From Holophagales bacterium (GTDB lineage: Bacteria > Acidobacteriota > Thermoanaerobaculia > Multivoradales > Multivoraceae), in contig VXZQ01000007.1 in the NCBI GenBank assembly GCA_009845425.1, positions 351,743 to 415,742 on the forward strand: a stretch of 64,000 nt of DNA, written 5' to 3'. Positions within the stretch are counted from its first letter, which is position 1. Each line of letters opens with the position of its first letter. The notes under the pieces are model-generated. The model did no database searches. It was given only the letters and a program-made list of their open reading frames with translations, and was not told where the DNA came from. Positions 28,853-36,365 of this stretch are shown here, in pieces. The position numbers were made by a program, and so were the translations under genes.

Positions 28853-29869
28853 CTACGACGTCGGATCGTCGCTGATCTGGACCACCATCTTGCCGGTGTT
28901 CTCGCCGCGGAAGAGGCCCATGAACGCTTCGGGGGCGTTCTCGAGGCCGGAGACGATCGTCTCGCGATAGACGACCTTGCCTTCCGCGATCCAGCCGGCG
29001 ACGTCGCGGACGAAGTCGGCGCGGCGGTCCATGTGGTCGGAGACGATGAAGCCCTGCATCTTGAGGCGCTTCGGGATGATCGAGATGAGGGTCCGCGGTC
29101 CCGGGCGCGGCTCCTCGTCGTTGTAGTGGGCGATCATTCCGCAGACCGGGATCCGTCCGAACATGTTCATGTGCAGCAGGACGGCCTCGAGCGTCGGTCC
29201 GCCGACGTTCTCGAAGTAGACGTCGATGCCGTCCGGGCAGGTCTCGCCGAGGCAGTGGTTCAGGTCGTCGTGGTAGTCGAAGGCGGCGTCGTAACCGAGG
29301 TCGGAGACCAGGTGATCGACCTTTTCCTGTGATCCAGCGCTGCCAACGGCACGGCAGCCCTTGATCTTCGCGATCTGGCCGACGAGGCTGCCGACCGCGC
29401 CCGCCGCGGCCGACACGAACACCGTCTCGCCTTCCTTCGGTTCGCCGAGGTCGAGCAGGCCGACGTAGGCGGTCATCCCCGGCATGCCGAGCACGCCGAG
29501 AAAGGCGGACAGCGGCGCGCCGTGAGTGTCGAGCTTCTGCAGTTCCGTCGCGTGGGCGGCGAAGTGGCTGCGCCAGCCGAAGCGGCTCGACACCAGGTCG
29601 TCGGGCGAGAGGGCGTCCGTGTTCGACTCCTCGACGACCCCCACGGCGCCGCCGTCGAGCGCCTTGCCGATGGCGAACGGCGGCGTGTAGGACTTGATGT
29701 CCCGCATGCGGCCCCGCATGTAGGGATCTACCGACATGTAGACGTTGCGCACGAGCGCCTGACCGTCGCCCGCGCTCGGCATCCCGGTCTCGGCGAGTTC
29801 GAAGTTCGCCGCCTCGGGTTCGCCGGCGGGGCGGGAAGCGAGGCGGATTTCCTGGCTGCGGTCGGACAT
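28853..29869 (-). CDS. zinc-free MDR reductase (CurA / prostaglandin reductase-like)
   Basis: A 338-residue NADP-dependent reductase of the leukotriene B4 12-hydroxydehydrogenase/CurA group. The start is ATG 29869. Seen features: VRNVYMSVDPYMRGRMRD (family hallmark), GMPGMTAYVGLLDLGEPK, the nucleotide-binding VFVSAAAGAVGSLVGQIAKI, DVYFENVGGPTLEAVL, and RLKMQGFIVSDH. Zinc ligands of alcohol dehydrogenases are absent, as expected. Such enzymes reduce the double bond of enones or quinone-like compounds. It is followed on the same strand, upstream, by a beta-lactamase-like gene 23 bases away. Confidence 0.92.
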   Translation of the reverse strand: MSDRSQEIRLASRPAGEPEAANFELAETGMPSAGDGQALVRNVYMSVDPYMRGRMRDIKSYTPPFAIGKALDGGAVGVVEESNTDALSPDDLVSSRFGWRSHFAAHATELQKLDTHGAPLSAFLGVLGMPGMTAYVGLLDLGEPKEGETVFVSAAAGAVGSLVGQIAKIKGCRAVGSAGSQEKVDHLVSDLGYDAAFDYHDDLNHCLGETCPDGIDVYFENVGGPTLEAVLLHMNMFGRIPVCGMIAHYNDEEPRPGPRTLISIIPKRLKMQGFIVSDHMDRRADFVRDVAGWIAEGKVVYRETIVSGLENAPEAFMGLFRGENTGKMVVQISDDPTS

Positions 29870-29892
29870 CTTTCGTCGTGCTCCGGAAGGGG

Positions 29893-31206
29893 TCAGTCGA
29901 TGATCGCCTGGTAGGCGAGGTTGCGGAACTCCGTGCCGTAGGTGAGGCCGGCGTGTGGGAGGATCTGGATCATGAACACGGCGACCATTTCTTCGTCGGG
30001 GTCGATCCAGAAGCGGGTGCCCGCGGCGCCGCCCCAACTGTAGTCACCGGGGGAACCCAGCGCGCCGTTGATGCCCGGGTTCGTGTTGACCCGGAAGGTG
30101 AGCCCGAACCCGTCGCCCGGCCCCATCAACTGACCGACCCGCGGCATGTCGCCGATGTGGTCGGAAGACAGGAGCTTGACGGACTTCGGACTCAGCAACT
30201 GGCCGCCGTCGTAACGGCCGCCGTCGAGCAGCATCTGGACCATCCGGTAGTAGTCCGTGGTCGTCGAGACGAGGCCCGCGCCGCCGTAGAAGATCTTCGG
30301 CTTCTTGAGATAGGAGTCCTGCGGCGGCGCGCTGGAGCGCATGACGGTGCCGTCGCCCGCCTCGCGGTCGGGCGTGTAGAGCACGGCCAGGCGGCCCTCG
30401 GTGCCCGGGCGGACGTAGAACGCGGTGTCCGTCATGCCCAGCGGCTTGAAGATCTCCTCTTCGAGGAAGACGTCGAAGGTCTGGCCGGAGATCACCTCGA
30501 CCAGGCGGCCCAGGACGTCCATGCTGTAGCCGTAGCGCCACACCGTGCCGGGGTGGTCGTGCAGCGGCGCCTGGCCCAGCTTGTCGACGAACTCCTCGAG
30601 GGTCTGGTCGCGGTTGCCGACCCCGAGTTCGGCGTAGTACGTGCCGCCGCGCGCGTTGCGCGGACCGCCGTAACTGATGCCGGCGCTGTGGGTCAGCAGG
30701 TCCTGGACCGTCATGTCACGGTTCGCGGGAACGAGCTCCATGCGCGGATCGCCGGTCCCCGGGTCGACGCTCCATTCGGTGACTTCCAGGTCGCCGAGTG
30801 CCGGAATCCAGCGCGAGGCGGGCGTGCGCAGCGGGAAGCCGTACTTCTCGTGGAGGATCATGACGGCGACTCCGGTCACCGCCTTGGACATGGAGTAGAT
30901 GCGGAAGAGCGCGTCCTTCGGCATCGGCTCCTTCGTCTCGAGATCGCGGTAGCCGTAGGTGTTGAAGTACGCCACCTGGCCCCGGCGGGCGATCAGACCG
31001 GTCGCCCCGGCGACCTTGCCGGCCTCGATGTAGCCGTTCATCGCCGCGTCGATGCGGGCGAGCCGTTCGGCCGACAGGCCAACCTGCTCCGGCTTCGAGA
31101 TCGTGACCTCGGGGTCGGCGGCTGCCAGCGGCGCTGCGGCGGCCAGGGTCAGGGCGAGCAGCGCTGCGACCGCAGGCCGCCAGGGTGAGAACATCCCTCG
31201 CTTCAT
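29893..31206 (-). CDS. serine beta-lactamase-like hydrolase/esterase
   Basis: A 437-residue exported protein. I start it at MKRGMFSPW, where the signal peptide (PAVAALLALTLAAAAPLAAA) begins. Class C beta-lactamase/esterase motifs are visible: SxxK as FRIYSMSKAVTG (~residue 100), YxN variant as WRYGYSMDVLG, DLLTHSAGISYGG, and the C-terminal SWGGAAGTRFWIDP. Proteins of this type are mostly esterases, peptidases or hydrolases rather than drug-resistance enzymes. The neighbour is a reductase gene on the same strand; the two may be co-transcribed. Confidence 0.9.
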   Translation of the reverse strand: MKRGMFSPWRPAVAALLALTLAAAAPLAAADPEVTISKPEQVGLSAERLARIDAAMNGYIEAGKVAGATGLIARRGQVAYFNTYGYRDLETKEPMPKDALFRIYSMSKAVTGVAVMILHEKYGFPLRTPASRWIPALGDLEVTEWSVDPGTGDPRMELVPANRDMTVQDLLTHSAGISYGGPRNARGGTYYAELGVGNRDQTLEEFVDKLGQAPLHDHPGTVWRYGYSMDVLGRLVEVISGQTFDVFLEEEIFKPLGMTDTAFYVRPGTEGRLAVLYTPDREAGDGTVMRSSAPPQDSYLKKPKIFYGGAGLVSTTTDYYRMVQMLLDGGRYDGGQLLSPKSVKLLSSDHIGDMPRVGQLMGPGDGFGLTFRVNTNPGINGALGSPGDYSWGGAAGTRFWIDPDEEMVAVFMIQILPHAGLTYGTEFRNLAYQAIID

Positions 31207-31390
31207 CGTCGTCTCCTCGTACGTTGGTCGTGACGTGGGGGCCGATCGTAGCGTCCGGCGCGGTGTGGCGCGAGTGACGCTGGCCGGACGTCGCACGGGT
31301 TCGACCCAGAGTATGGTCCGCGGCTGCGGAGTCGATCTCCAGTATGGACAACACGGTAGGGCCCGGACGGCCCCCAAATGGTCGGATGCG

Positions 31391-33625
31391 CTACGGCACT
31401 GGGTCCGTCGGTATGCCCAAGAGCCGACTGAACCACTCGATCGCAGCCTCGCCGTCCTTTCGCGTCACATCGTCCAAGGGTCGGTCGTGGCGAATCGTGT
31501 TCCTTAGCTCGGCGAGCTGATCGAAGCGCATCGCGATTTGCGGTTTGTACTTGAACCGGGGTTCGAACAGCGGCCACAGCCCCTTGTTCAGTACGACGTC
31601 CTGAAGGTCGCGAAGATCGAAGTAGGGAAGGAGGTTCCTCATCCCGCCGAGATGTGCGTTGATGTCGATGTTGGGCCGTCGCTTGGCTGCTTGCCTCGCA
31701 CGCTCCTCCGCTTTCCGGACGAGGTGATGGGGCAGTCTGGACACGTTGCCCTCGAGAGTCCGGTCGAGTTCGTCACGGATGGCCAGTTCGACGTTCGCGA
31801 TCGCGCCGTCGAGCTCAGACTGGTCGAACTGGGGCTCGGCCAACCCCCTTCCGGCCAAGAGTTCGCTGAAGCCGTCCTTGACGGCACGTTGACGCTCCGT
31901 CAGGAACTGCGCGAAGTCGTTCGCCGTGAACGGATCGCGGCACAGGAGATCGAGGGCCTGTTCAGAGATCAGGTGGGAGGCGAGAATCGGAATGACTGCC
32001 TTTCGACCGTTCGCTTCGATCAACTCGGGAAAGTAGCTGTTGGGAAGGCGGGCGCCCATGTACTGGTTTGTACGCGCCGAGACGAGCGTCTGGTTGAGGA
32101 CGGAGTTGATCTCCTCGCCGACCTCGAGTCGGTCCGCCCATGCCTTCGGAACGATGTGGTGTACGTGCAAGTCGCCAGGATCAGGGATCATTCCGGTGTT
32201 CCAGTCACGCGCGCCGCGAATCACCAGTAGGTTGAGAACGGCCTTGTAGCGCGCACTGTTTCGCGCCGTCTCCCGTTTCAGATCGAGAACATGAAGCTGC
32301 TCCGGGGAAGTGGCGACGATCTCGGGTGTTGCCTCATCGTCTTCGAACCACTTGCATAGGTCGATGTAGTCGCGGGCAGCCGTGGTCTCGACGGAGCCGG
32401 AGTAGCGCTGCGCGAGAACGCTCCCCCAGTACCACCGGCGAATCTTCCGCTGCCCTGCGAGCTGTCTGTCCGATGGAAGGTCGCGCACCCTGATCTGCAG
32501 GGCAGTGAAGGCCGGTAGGATCGCTGTGTAGGGCAACAGATTCGGTGAGTTCGCGCCGAACTCCTGCGGGTGCTGTAGCTGTCGAAGGGCTGCGTCAAGA
32601 CCTTCAATAGCTGACCGCCACTTGCGGTTGAAATCGTCGGCCGTCTCGATCAAGAACTCGTTCTTCAGCGAGCCGTCTGGCAGGCGGACACGCTTCCGGG
32701 CGCCTGGCACGAGGTAGTAGAGGTGCTTGGGCGAGCAGTAGTTCTGTAGCAGGATGGACATGACCTGCAGAGCGTAAAGTCGCTCGACTTGGCGGACGCG
32801 CTCGCCGCACTTGTCCCACATGTGCTTCAGGACTAGTCCGTGGGGAGTGAGCAGGGCGTTCAGCAGATCGAACATGCTGAGCTTGACACCGGTGTTGTTG
32901 ATCTTCGTGAAGATCTCACAGACCTTTCCGAGGTCAAGCTGCCGTTCGAGCTTCATCCACGAGACCTGGTACTGGTTCACGAGTTCGTTGATGTACTCCC
33001 CTGTCTGTTCGGCGTTTCGTGCGTGACGCTCGGCGGCAATCTGTGCCTCCTCGTCCGATTCGTGAGCCTTCTCGGCCTCCGCAGCCCAGTAAGCCTGGTA
33101 GTCTTGGAACCACCGGCTGAGTTTGAAGCCACCTTCGCTAATGACGCTTAGCGGAAAGAGGTGCTGACGAAACTGCTCCTGTTTGGATTCGAGCTCGGTT
33201 CGCTTGAACTTCTGCCAGAAGTAGACGAATGCGTCGTCATAGTTCTCTTCCTGGAAGGCGTCGAGACGAATGAAGTAAAGGTAACGGTTGTGGCGTACGG
33301 GTGGCGGAACATCGGGCGCCGCGATCGCGTAGTGAATAGCCGTCAGGCGCTGCTGGCCGTCGAGCACGATGATGTCGGGCTGTCCCTCCCCTTCGAGGCC
33401 GTGAATCGGCGTGCAGGAAAGGGACTGGAAGTTCTCCCTCGAGCCTTCCCATAGCAATAGACCACCGATGTAGTAGTCCCGAAAAATAGAACGCATTAGG
33501 TCGTTGATGTCCCACGGTTTCCACTCGAAGTGACGCTGAAAGTTAGGGATGGTGTAGCGGCCCGCTGCCAGCTCGTCGAGTAGCTTGCTCAGGCTGATCT
33601 GGCCGGGATGGGCGGTCTGCTTCAT
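31391..33625 (-). CDS. DUF262/HNH/HEPN protein, GmrSD-like restriction candidate
   Basis: A 744-residue protein. The N-terminal DUF262 domain (ParB-like) shows GRYTIPNFQRHFEWKPWDI and IVLDGQQRLTA near residue 90. The central region has the DUF262-typical KINNTGVKLSMFDLLNALL. An HNH (DUF1524-type) site follows near residue 487 (LHVHHIVPKAW, then N-rich NQTLVSARTNQYMG). The C-terminal ~100 residues look like a Swt1-type HEPN domain (FDQLAELRNTIRHDRPLDD). DUF262 plus DUF1524 is the layout of GmrS-GmrD type IV restriction enzymes that cut modified phage DNA. The HEPN tail adds a possible RNase. Function is inferred. Confidence 0.8.
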   Translation of the reverse strand: MKQTAHPGQISLSKLLDELAAGRYTIPNFQRHFEWKPWDINDLMRSIFRDYYIGGLLLWEGSRENFQSLSCTPIHGLEGEGQPDIIVLDGQQRLTAIHYAIAAPDVPPPVRHNRYLYFIRLDAFQEENYDDAFVYFWQKFKRTELESKQEQFRQHLFPLSVISEGGFKLSRWFQDYQAYWAAEAEKAHESDEEAQIAAERHARNAEQTGEYINELVNQYQVSWMKLERQLDLGKVCEIFTKINNTGVKLSMFDLLNALLTPHGLVLKHMWDKCGERVRQVERLYALQVMSILLQNYCSPKHLYYLVPGARKRVRLPDGSLKNEFLIETADDFNRKWRSAIEGLDAALRQLQHPQEFGANSPNLLPYTAILPAFTALQIRVRDLPSDRQLAGQRKIRRWYWGSVLAQRYSGSVETTAARDYIDLCKWFEDDEATPEIVATSPEQLHVLDLKRETARNSARYKAVLNLLVIRGARDWNTGMIPDPGDLHVHHIVPKAWADRLEVGEEINSVLNQTLVSARTNQYMGARLPNSYFPELIEANGRKAVIPILASHLISEQALDLLCRDPFTANDFAQFLTERQRAVKDGFSELLAGRGLAEPQFDQSELDGAIANVELAIRDELDRTLEGNVSRLPHHLVRKAEERARQAAKRRPNIDINAHLGGMRNLLPYFDLRDLQDVVLNKGLWPLFEPRFKYKPQIAMRFDQLAELRNTIRHDRPLDDVTRKDGEAAIEWFSRLLGIPTDPVP

Positions 33626-34007
33626 GTCTAGTGTTCCTTTTCGGGGACGAAGAACGGTGGTTGCGGTCCAGGGCTGCGTTCTGTACGGGGAGTCGCGCAC
33701 TCTACGGGGTGGGCGGCGTTGCACGCAACTGAGCAACTGTCTCCGGCGTCTCGCCGCCGGGGCCGCGAGTGAGCGGGGCCCAGGAGGCCATGGCTAAAGG
33801 AGAGCGAATGGAGGCCGAGTTCGATTGGTAGTGATCGAGACGGGACGGCGGCTGAGTCGGTGGGTGTTTCTGGCGAGATCGGTGGCGCAGTTGGAACCGC
33901 ATCATCCGTGGCTGGCTGGGCACTGCTACAGTGCCCGTTGTTCCGTCGTTTCCTAGAACCGTCAGAGCTGGTGGGCGGCGCGGCCCGTGCCGGCTGGAGG
34001 ACGCCCA
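33626..34007. other. divergent intergenic region
   Basis: This 382-base gap lies between the divergent DUF262 and Nramp-like genes and must hold both promoters. No convincing ORF fits. A perfect inverted repeat near its right end and a GGAGG before the transporter start are listed separately or noted with that gene. The remainder shows nothing I can name. Confidence 0.5.
33919..33937. promoter_or_regulatory. inverted repeat upstream of the Nramp-like gene
   Basis: GGGCACTG and CAGTGCCC form a perfect 8-base inverted repeat around a three-base CTA centre, ending 70 bases before the transporter start. The size fits a dimeric repressor operator, and a metal-responsive regulator would make sense for the gene. 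A short RNA hairpin is the alternative. No known operator consensus was matched. Confidence 0.4.
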
Positions 34008-35423
34008 ATGCCGGTACCCATCCCACCGCTGCGCGAGGAGAACCTGCCCGAGCGCAAGCTCTCCTTCTGGCAGCTCGCTGGGCCTGGCGCGATCATGATC
34101 GGCCTCGCGATCGGCGCCGGCGAACTCGCCGTCTGGCCCTGGGTGACGGCCAAGTTCGGCGCGGTCATGATCTGGGCTGCGGCGCTCGGCGTCTTCCTTC
34201 AGCTCTGGATCAACATCGAGATCGGCCGGTGGGCGGTGGTCACCGGCGAGCACCCGTACACGTCGTACGCGCGGATGTCGATGGGAGTCATCTACGCCTT
34301 CCTGTCGCTCGGCTTCGTCGGTCTGTTCCTGCCGGGCTGGGCGCGGATGTCGGGAGCGGCGCTCAAGGCGCTCTTCTTCGGACCCGACGGCCCGGGTCCG
34401 GAGTGGTTCTGGACCGCCGTGACGTTCGGCCTGATCGCTCTGATCCTGTTCGGGCCCAAACAGATGTACAAGGCGGTCGAACGGGCGATCGGGATCATGG
34501 TGCTGGTCATCACGATCGGGCTGATCTACGTCGCCTTCTCGGTCGGCACCTGGGATGCGATCAAGGAAATGGGCCGGGGACTGATCAACTTCGGCCACAT
34601 CGAGCTGGACGACCAGTTCACTTTCGCCCGCTTCTTCGGCGCGGTGGTGTTCGCCGGTATCGGCGGCGCCGGAAACCTCTGGTACGCCTTCTACCTGCGG
34701 GACAAGAACATCGGGATGGGGGGCCGCATCCCGGTGCTGGCGAATCCGCTGCGCGTGCACAAGACGGCCGAAGTGCAATCGGGCTATCGCTACATCGAGA
34801 GTCCCGAGAACGCGAGCCGGTTCAGGCGTTGGATGCGCTACGTGATCCAGGACCAGGTCATCTTCTTCTGGCTCGGCAACACGTTCACGATGTTCCTGTT
34901 CATGTTCGGGGCGCTCACCGTCCTGCGCCCGGCGGGCATCGTTCCCGAGGAGGGCCAGATCGTCTGGGACATGTCGGTCATCCTGGAGACCAGTCTCGGA
35001 ACGTTCGGCCGTTACGTGTTCCTGCTGATCGGCATGGCGGCGCTGTTCAGCTCCCAGCTCGGCGCCGTCGACGGCGGCGCCCGCACCTGGTCCTACCTGC
35101 TCGGTTCCATGTTCAAGTTCGGCAAGAGGCGGACCCAGAGCCAGTGGTACCTGACCTTCGCGATCATGTTCATGGTCGCCGGCACGGCGTCGACCGCCTT
35201 CTTCGAACTGACCGGCGTCTCGGCGCTCGGCTTCATCTTCAACTCCGCCCTGCTGGGCGGCTTCGCGATGGCGATCTACGTCCCGCTGACGCTCTACGTG
35301 AACCTGACGAAGCTGCCCAAGTCCGCCCGGCCGAAGCCGCTCAACATCGTGATGATGCTGATCGCGTCGGCGGTCTACGTGTCGTTCACCCTGTTCACGA
35401 TCTGGGGCCTGATCTTCGGGTGA
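34008..35423 (+). CDS. Nramp-family-like membrane transporter, divergent
   Basis: A 471-residue protein with about eleven membrane helices. ATG 34008 has GGAGG seven bases upstream. It belongs to the Nramp superfamily by layout: first helix GPGAIMIGLAIGAGELAVWP, GPKQMYKAVERAIGIMVLV, and LFSSQLGAVDGGARTWSYLL near the eighth helix. The canonical DPGN metal motif in helix 1 is replaced by GPGAI, and the helix-6 MPH motif by GGAGN. It is thus in a divergent branch that may move another cation, as Nramp-related magnesium transporters do. The ion is not predictable here. Confidence 0.8.
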   Translation: MPVPIPPLREENLPERKLSFWQLAGPGAIMIGLAIGAGELAVWPWVTAKFGAVMIWAAALGVFLQLWINIEIGRWAVVTGEHPYTSYARMSMGVIYAFLSLGFVGLFLPGWARMSGAALKALFFGPDGPGPEWFWTAVTFGLIALILFGPKQMYKAVERAIGIMVLVITIGLIYVAFSVGTWDAIKEMGRGLINFGHIELDDQFTFARFFGAVVFAGIGGAGNLWYAFYLRDKNIGMGGRIPVLANPLRVHKTAEVQSGYRYIESPENASRFRRWMRYVIQDQVIFFWLGNTFTMFLFMFGALTVLRPAGIVPEEGQIVWDMSVILETSLGTFGRYVFLLIGMAALFSSQLGAVDGGARTWSYLLGSMFKFGKRRTQSQWYLTFAIMFMVAGTASTAFFELTGVSALGFIFNSALLGGFAMAIYVPLTLYVNLTKLPKSARPKPLNIVMMLIASAVYVSFTLFTIWGLIFG

Positions 35424-35471
35424 CGACCGTCTCGCGGACGCGGCAGTCAAGCGCTTCTGGCGCGTGGCTTC

Positions 35472-35654
35472 CTACTTTTCCTTGTCCAGCGCCGGCAGTA
35501 TCAGCAGGGGAATCAGCGCGAAGATGCCGGCGACCAAGCACAACAGAAACCACAGCAACTGACTCCTCTTCTTTCTCACCGCGAGGGCCCACCCGACGAC
35601 CGACCAGAAGAGGCCGGTCATCAACCACAACTCGGATAGCCCGATGGTCGGCAT
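35472..35654 (-). CDS. small membrane protein, unknown
   Basis: A 60-residue product starting at ATG 35654, with GGAG six bases upstream. It has two hydrophobic segments (LWLMTGLFWSVVGWALAV; LLWFLLCLVAGIFALIPLL) separated by a basic turn (RKKRSQ) and ends DKEK. Its size, a good ribosome site and a clean two-helix pattern make it likely real. No family recognised. It converges with the transporter gene 48 bases away. Confidence 0.55.
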   Translation of the reverse strand: MPTIGLSELWLMTGLFWSVVGWALAVRKKRSQLLWFLLCLVAGIFALIPLLILPALDKEK

Positions 35655-35751
35655 CACGTGCTCCGTCCCAGACAGATCGTCAGGCGGCCGCGGCATCTCC
35701 GGTCGGGGGCTAGCGCTATCGACTCCACCGCCCGCTTCGCTCCCTCCGGCG

Positions 35752-36139
35752 TCACGGGCTGCCGTCCGGGTCCGGCGCGCCGCCCTTGTTGATCCGCTCG
35801 AAGGGGTCGCGGAGTTCCGCGTGATCGTCGACCGCGAGTTGCAGGCTGGCCTCGACGTAGATGGCCTTCGCTTCAGCCAGCGAGACCTGCCGGCCGTCTT
35901 CTGCGCTTGCCAGCCCTTGGGCCACTGAGCGAAGGAACGACCGTTCTTCCTCTGCCTCGTACTGCTCCAGTGATTGAAGGACCGCGACCCCTCGGCCCTG
36001 GGATGTCAGGAGGATCGGTCGACCTGATCTCGCGGTCCGTTGGACTACGGCGTCGGGGGTTGACCTTGACGTCGCCGAGCGGCACGACGTCCTTGGGGAG
36101 TTGGGTCGAGTGCGCTCGAGGCGGACTAGCTTCATTCAT
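35752..36139 (-). pseudogene. Phd/YefM-type antitoxin, frameshifted in a G/C run
   Basis: Two overlapping minus-strand frames together encode one antitoxin. From ATG 36139 the first frame reads MNEASPP... to PKDVVPLGDVKVNP. It then continues only in the next frame as DAVVQRTARSGRPILLTSQ, GRGVAVLQSLEQYEAEEE and FLRSVAQGLASAEDG, the classic Phd/YefM pattern (VPLxxxK, GRPILLT, GVAVL). The switch falls on a run of five bases (36055-36059); four would restore one frame of about 128 residues. It may be a real inactivating or phase-variable change, or a sequencing error. No toxin gene follows, so it is an orphan. Confidence 0.72.
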
Positions 36140-36365
36140 GGTTCGCGAGTGTAGTCCCTGGAAGACAAGCCTGGGGTGAGCCAATCTCGCCGGTTTAGTT
36201 GGGCAGCCCGCCGGCCTCTGCGACGGGCTTGGCGGTGCGCCGTTGTCTATAGCGACATGCGCATAAGATAAGACAGCGGGCTGAGTCCGTCATGGTCCAC
36301 GAGGGGGTCGACGCGAATGGTCGCCTCCCGAGGAGGCTGTCCTGGACCCCAATCGAGAGACGCAA

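Noticed and set aside
36243..36269. TTGTCT...TAAGAT as promoter of the GNAT-PIN gene
   Set aside because: Spacing is only 15 bases and both boxes are weak; not enough to list as a feature.
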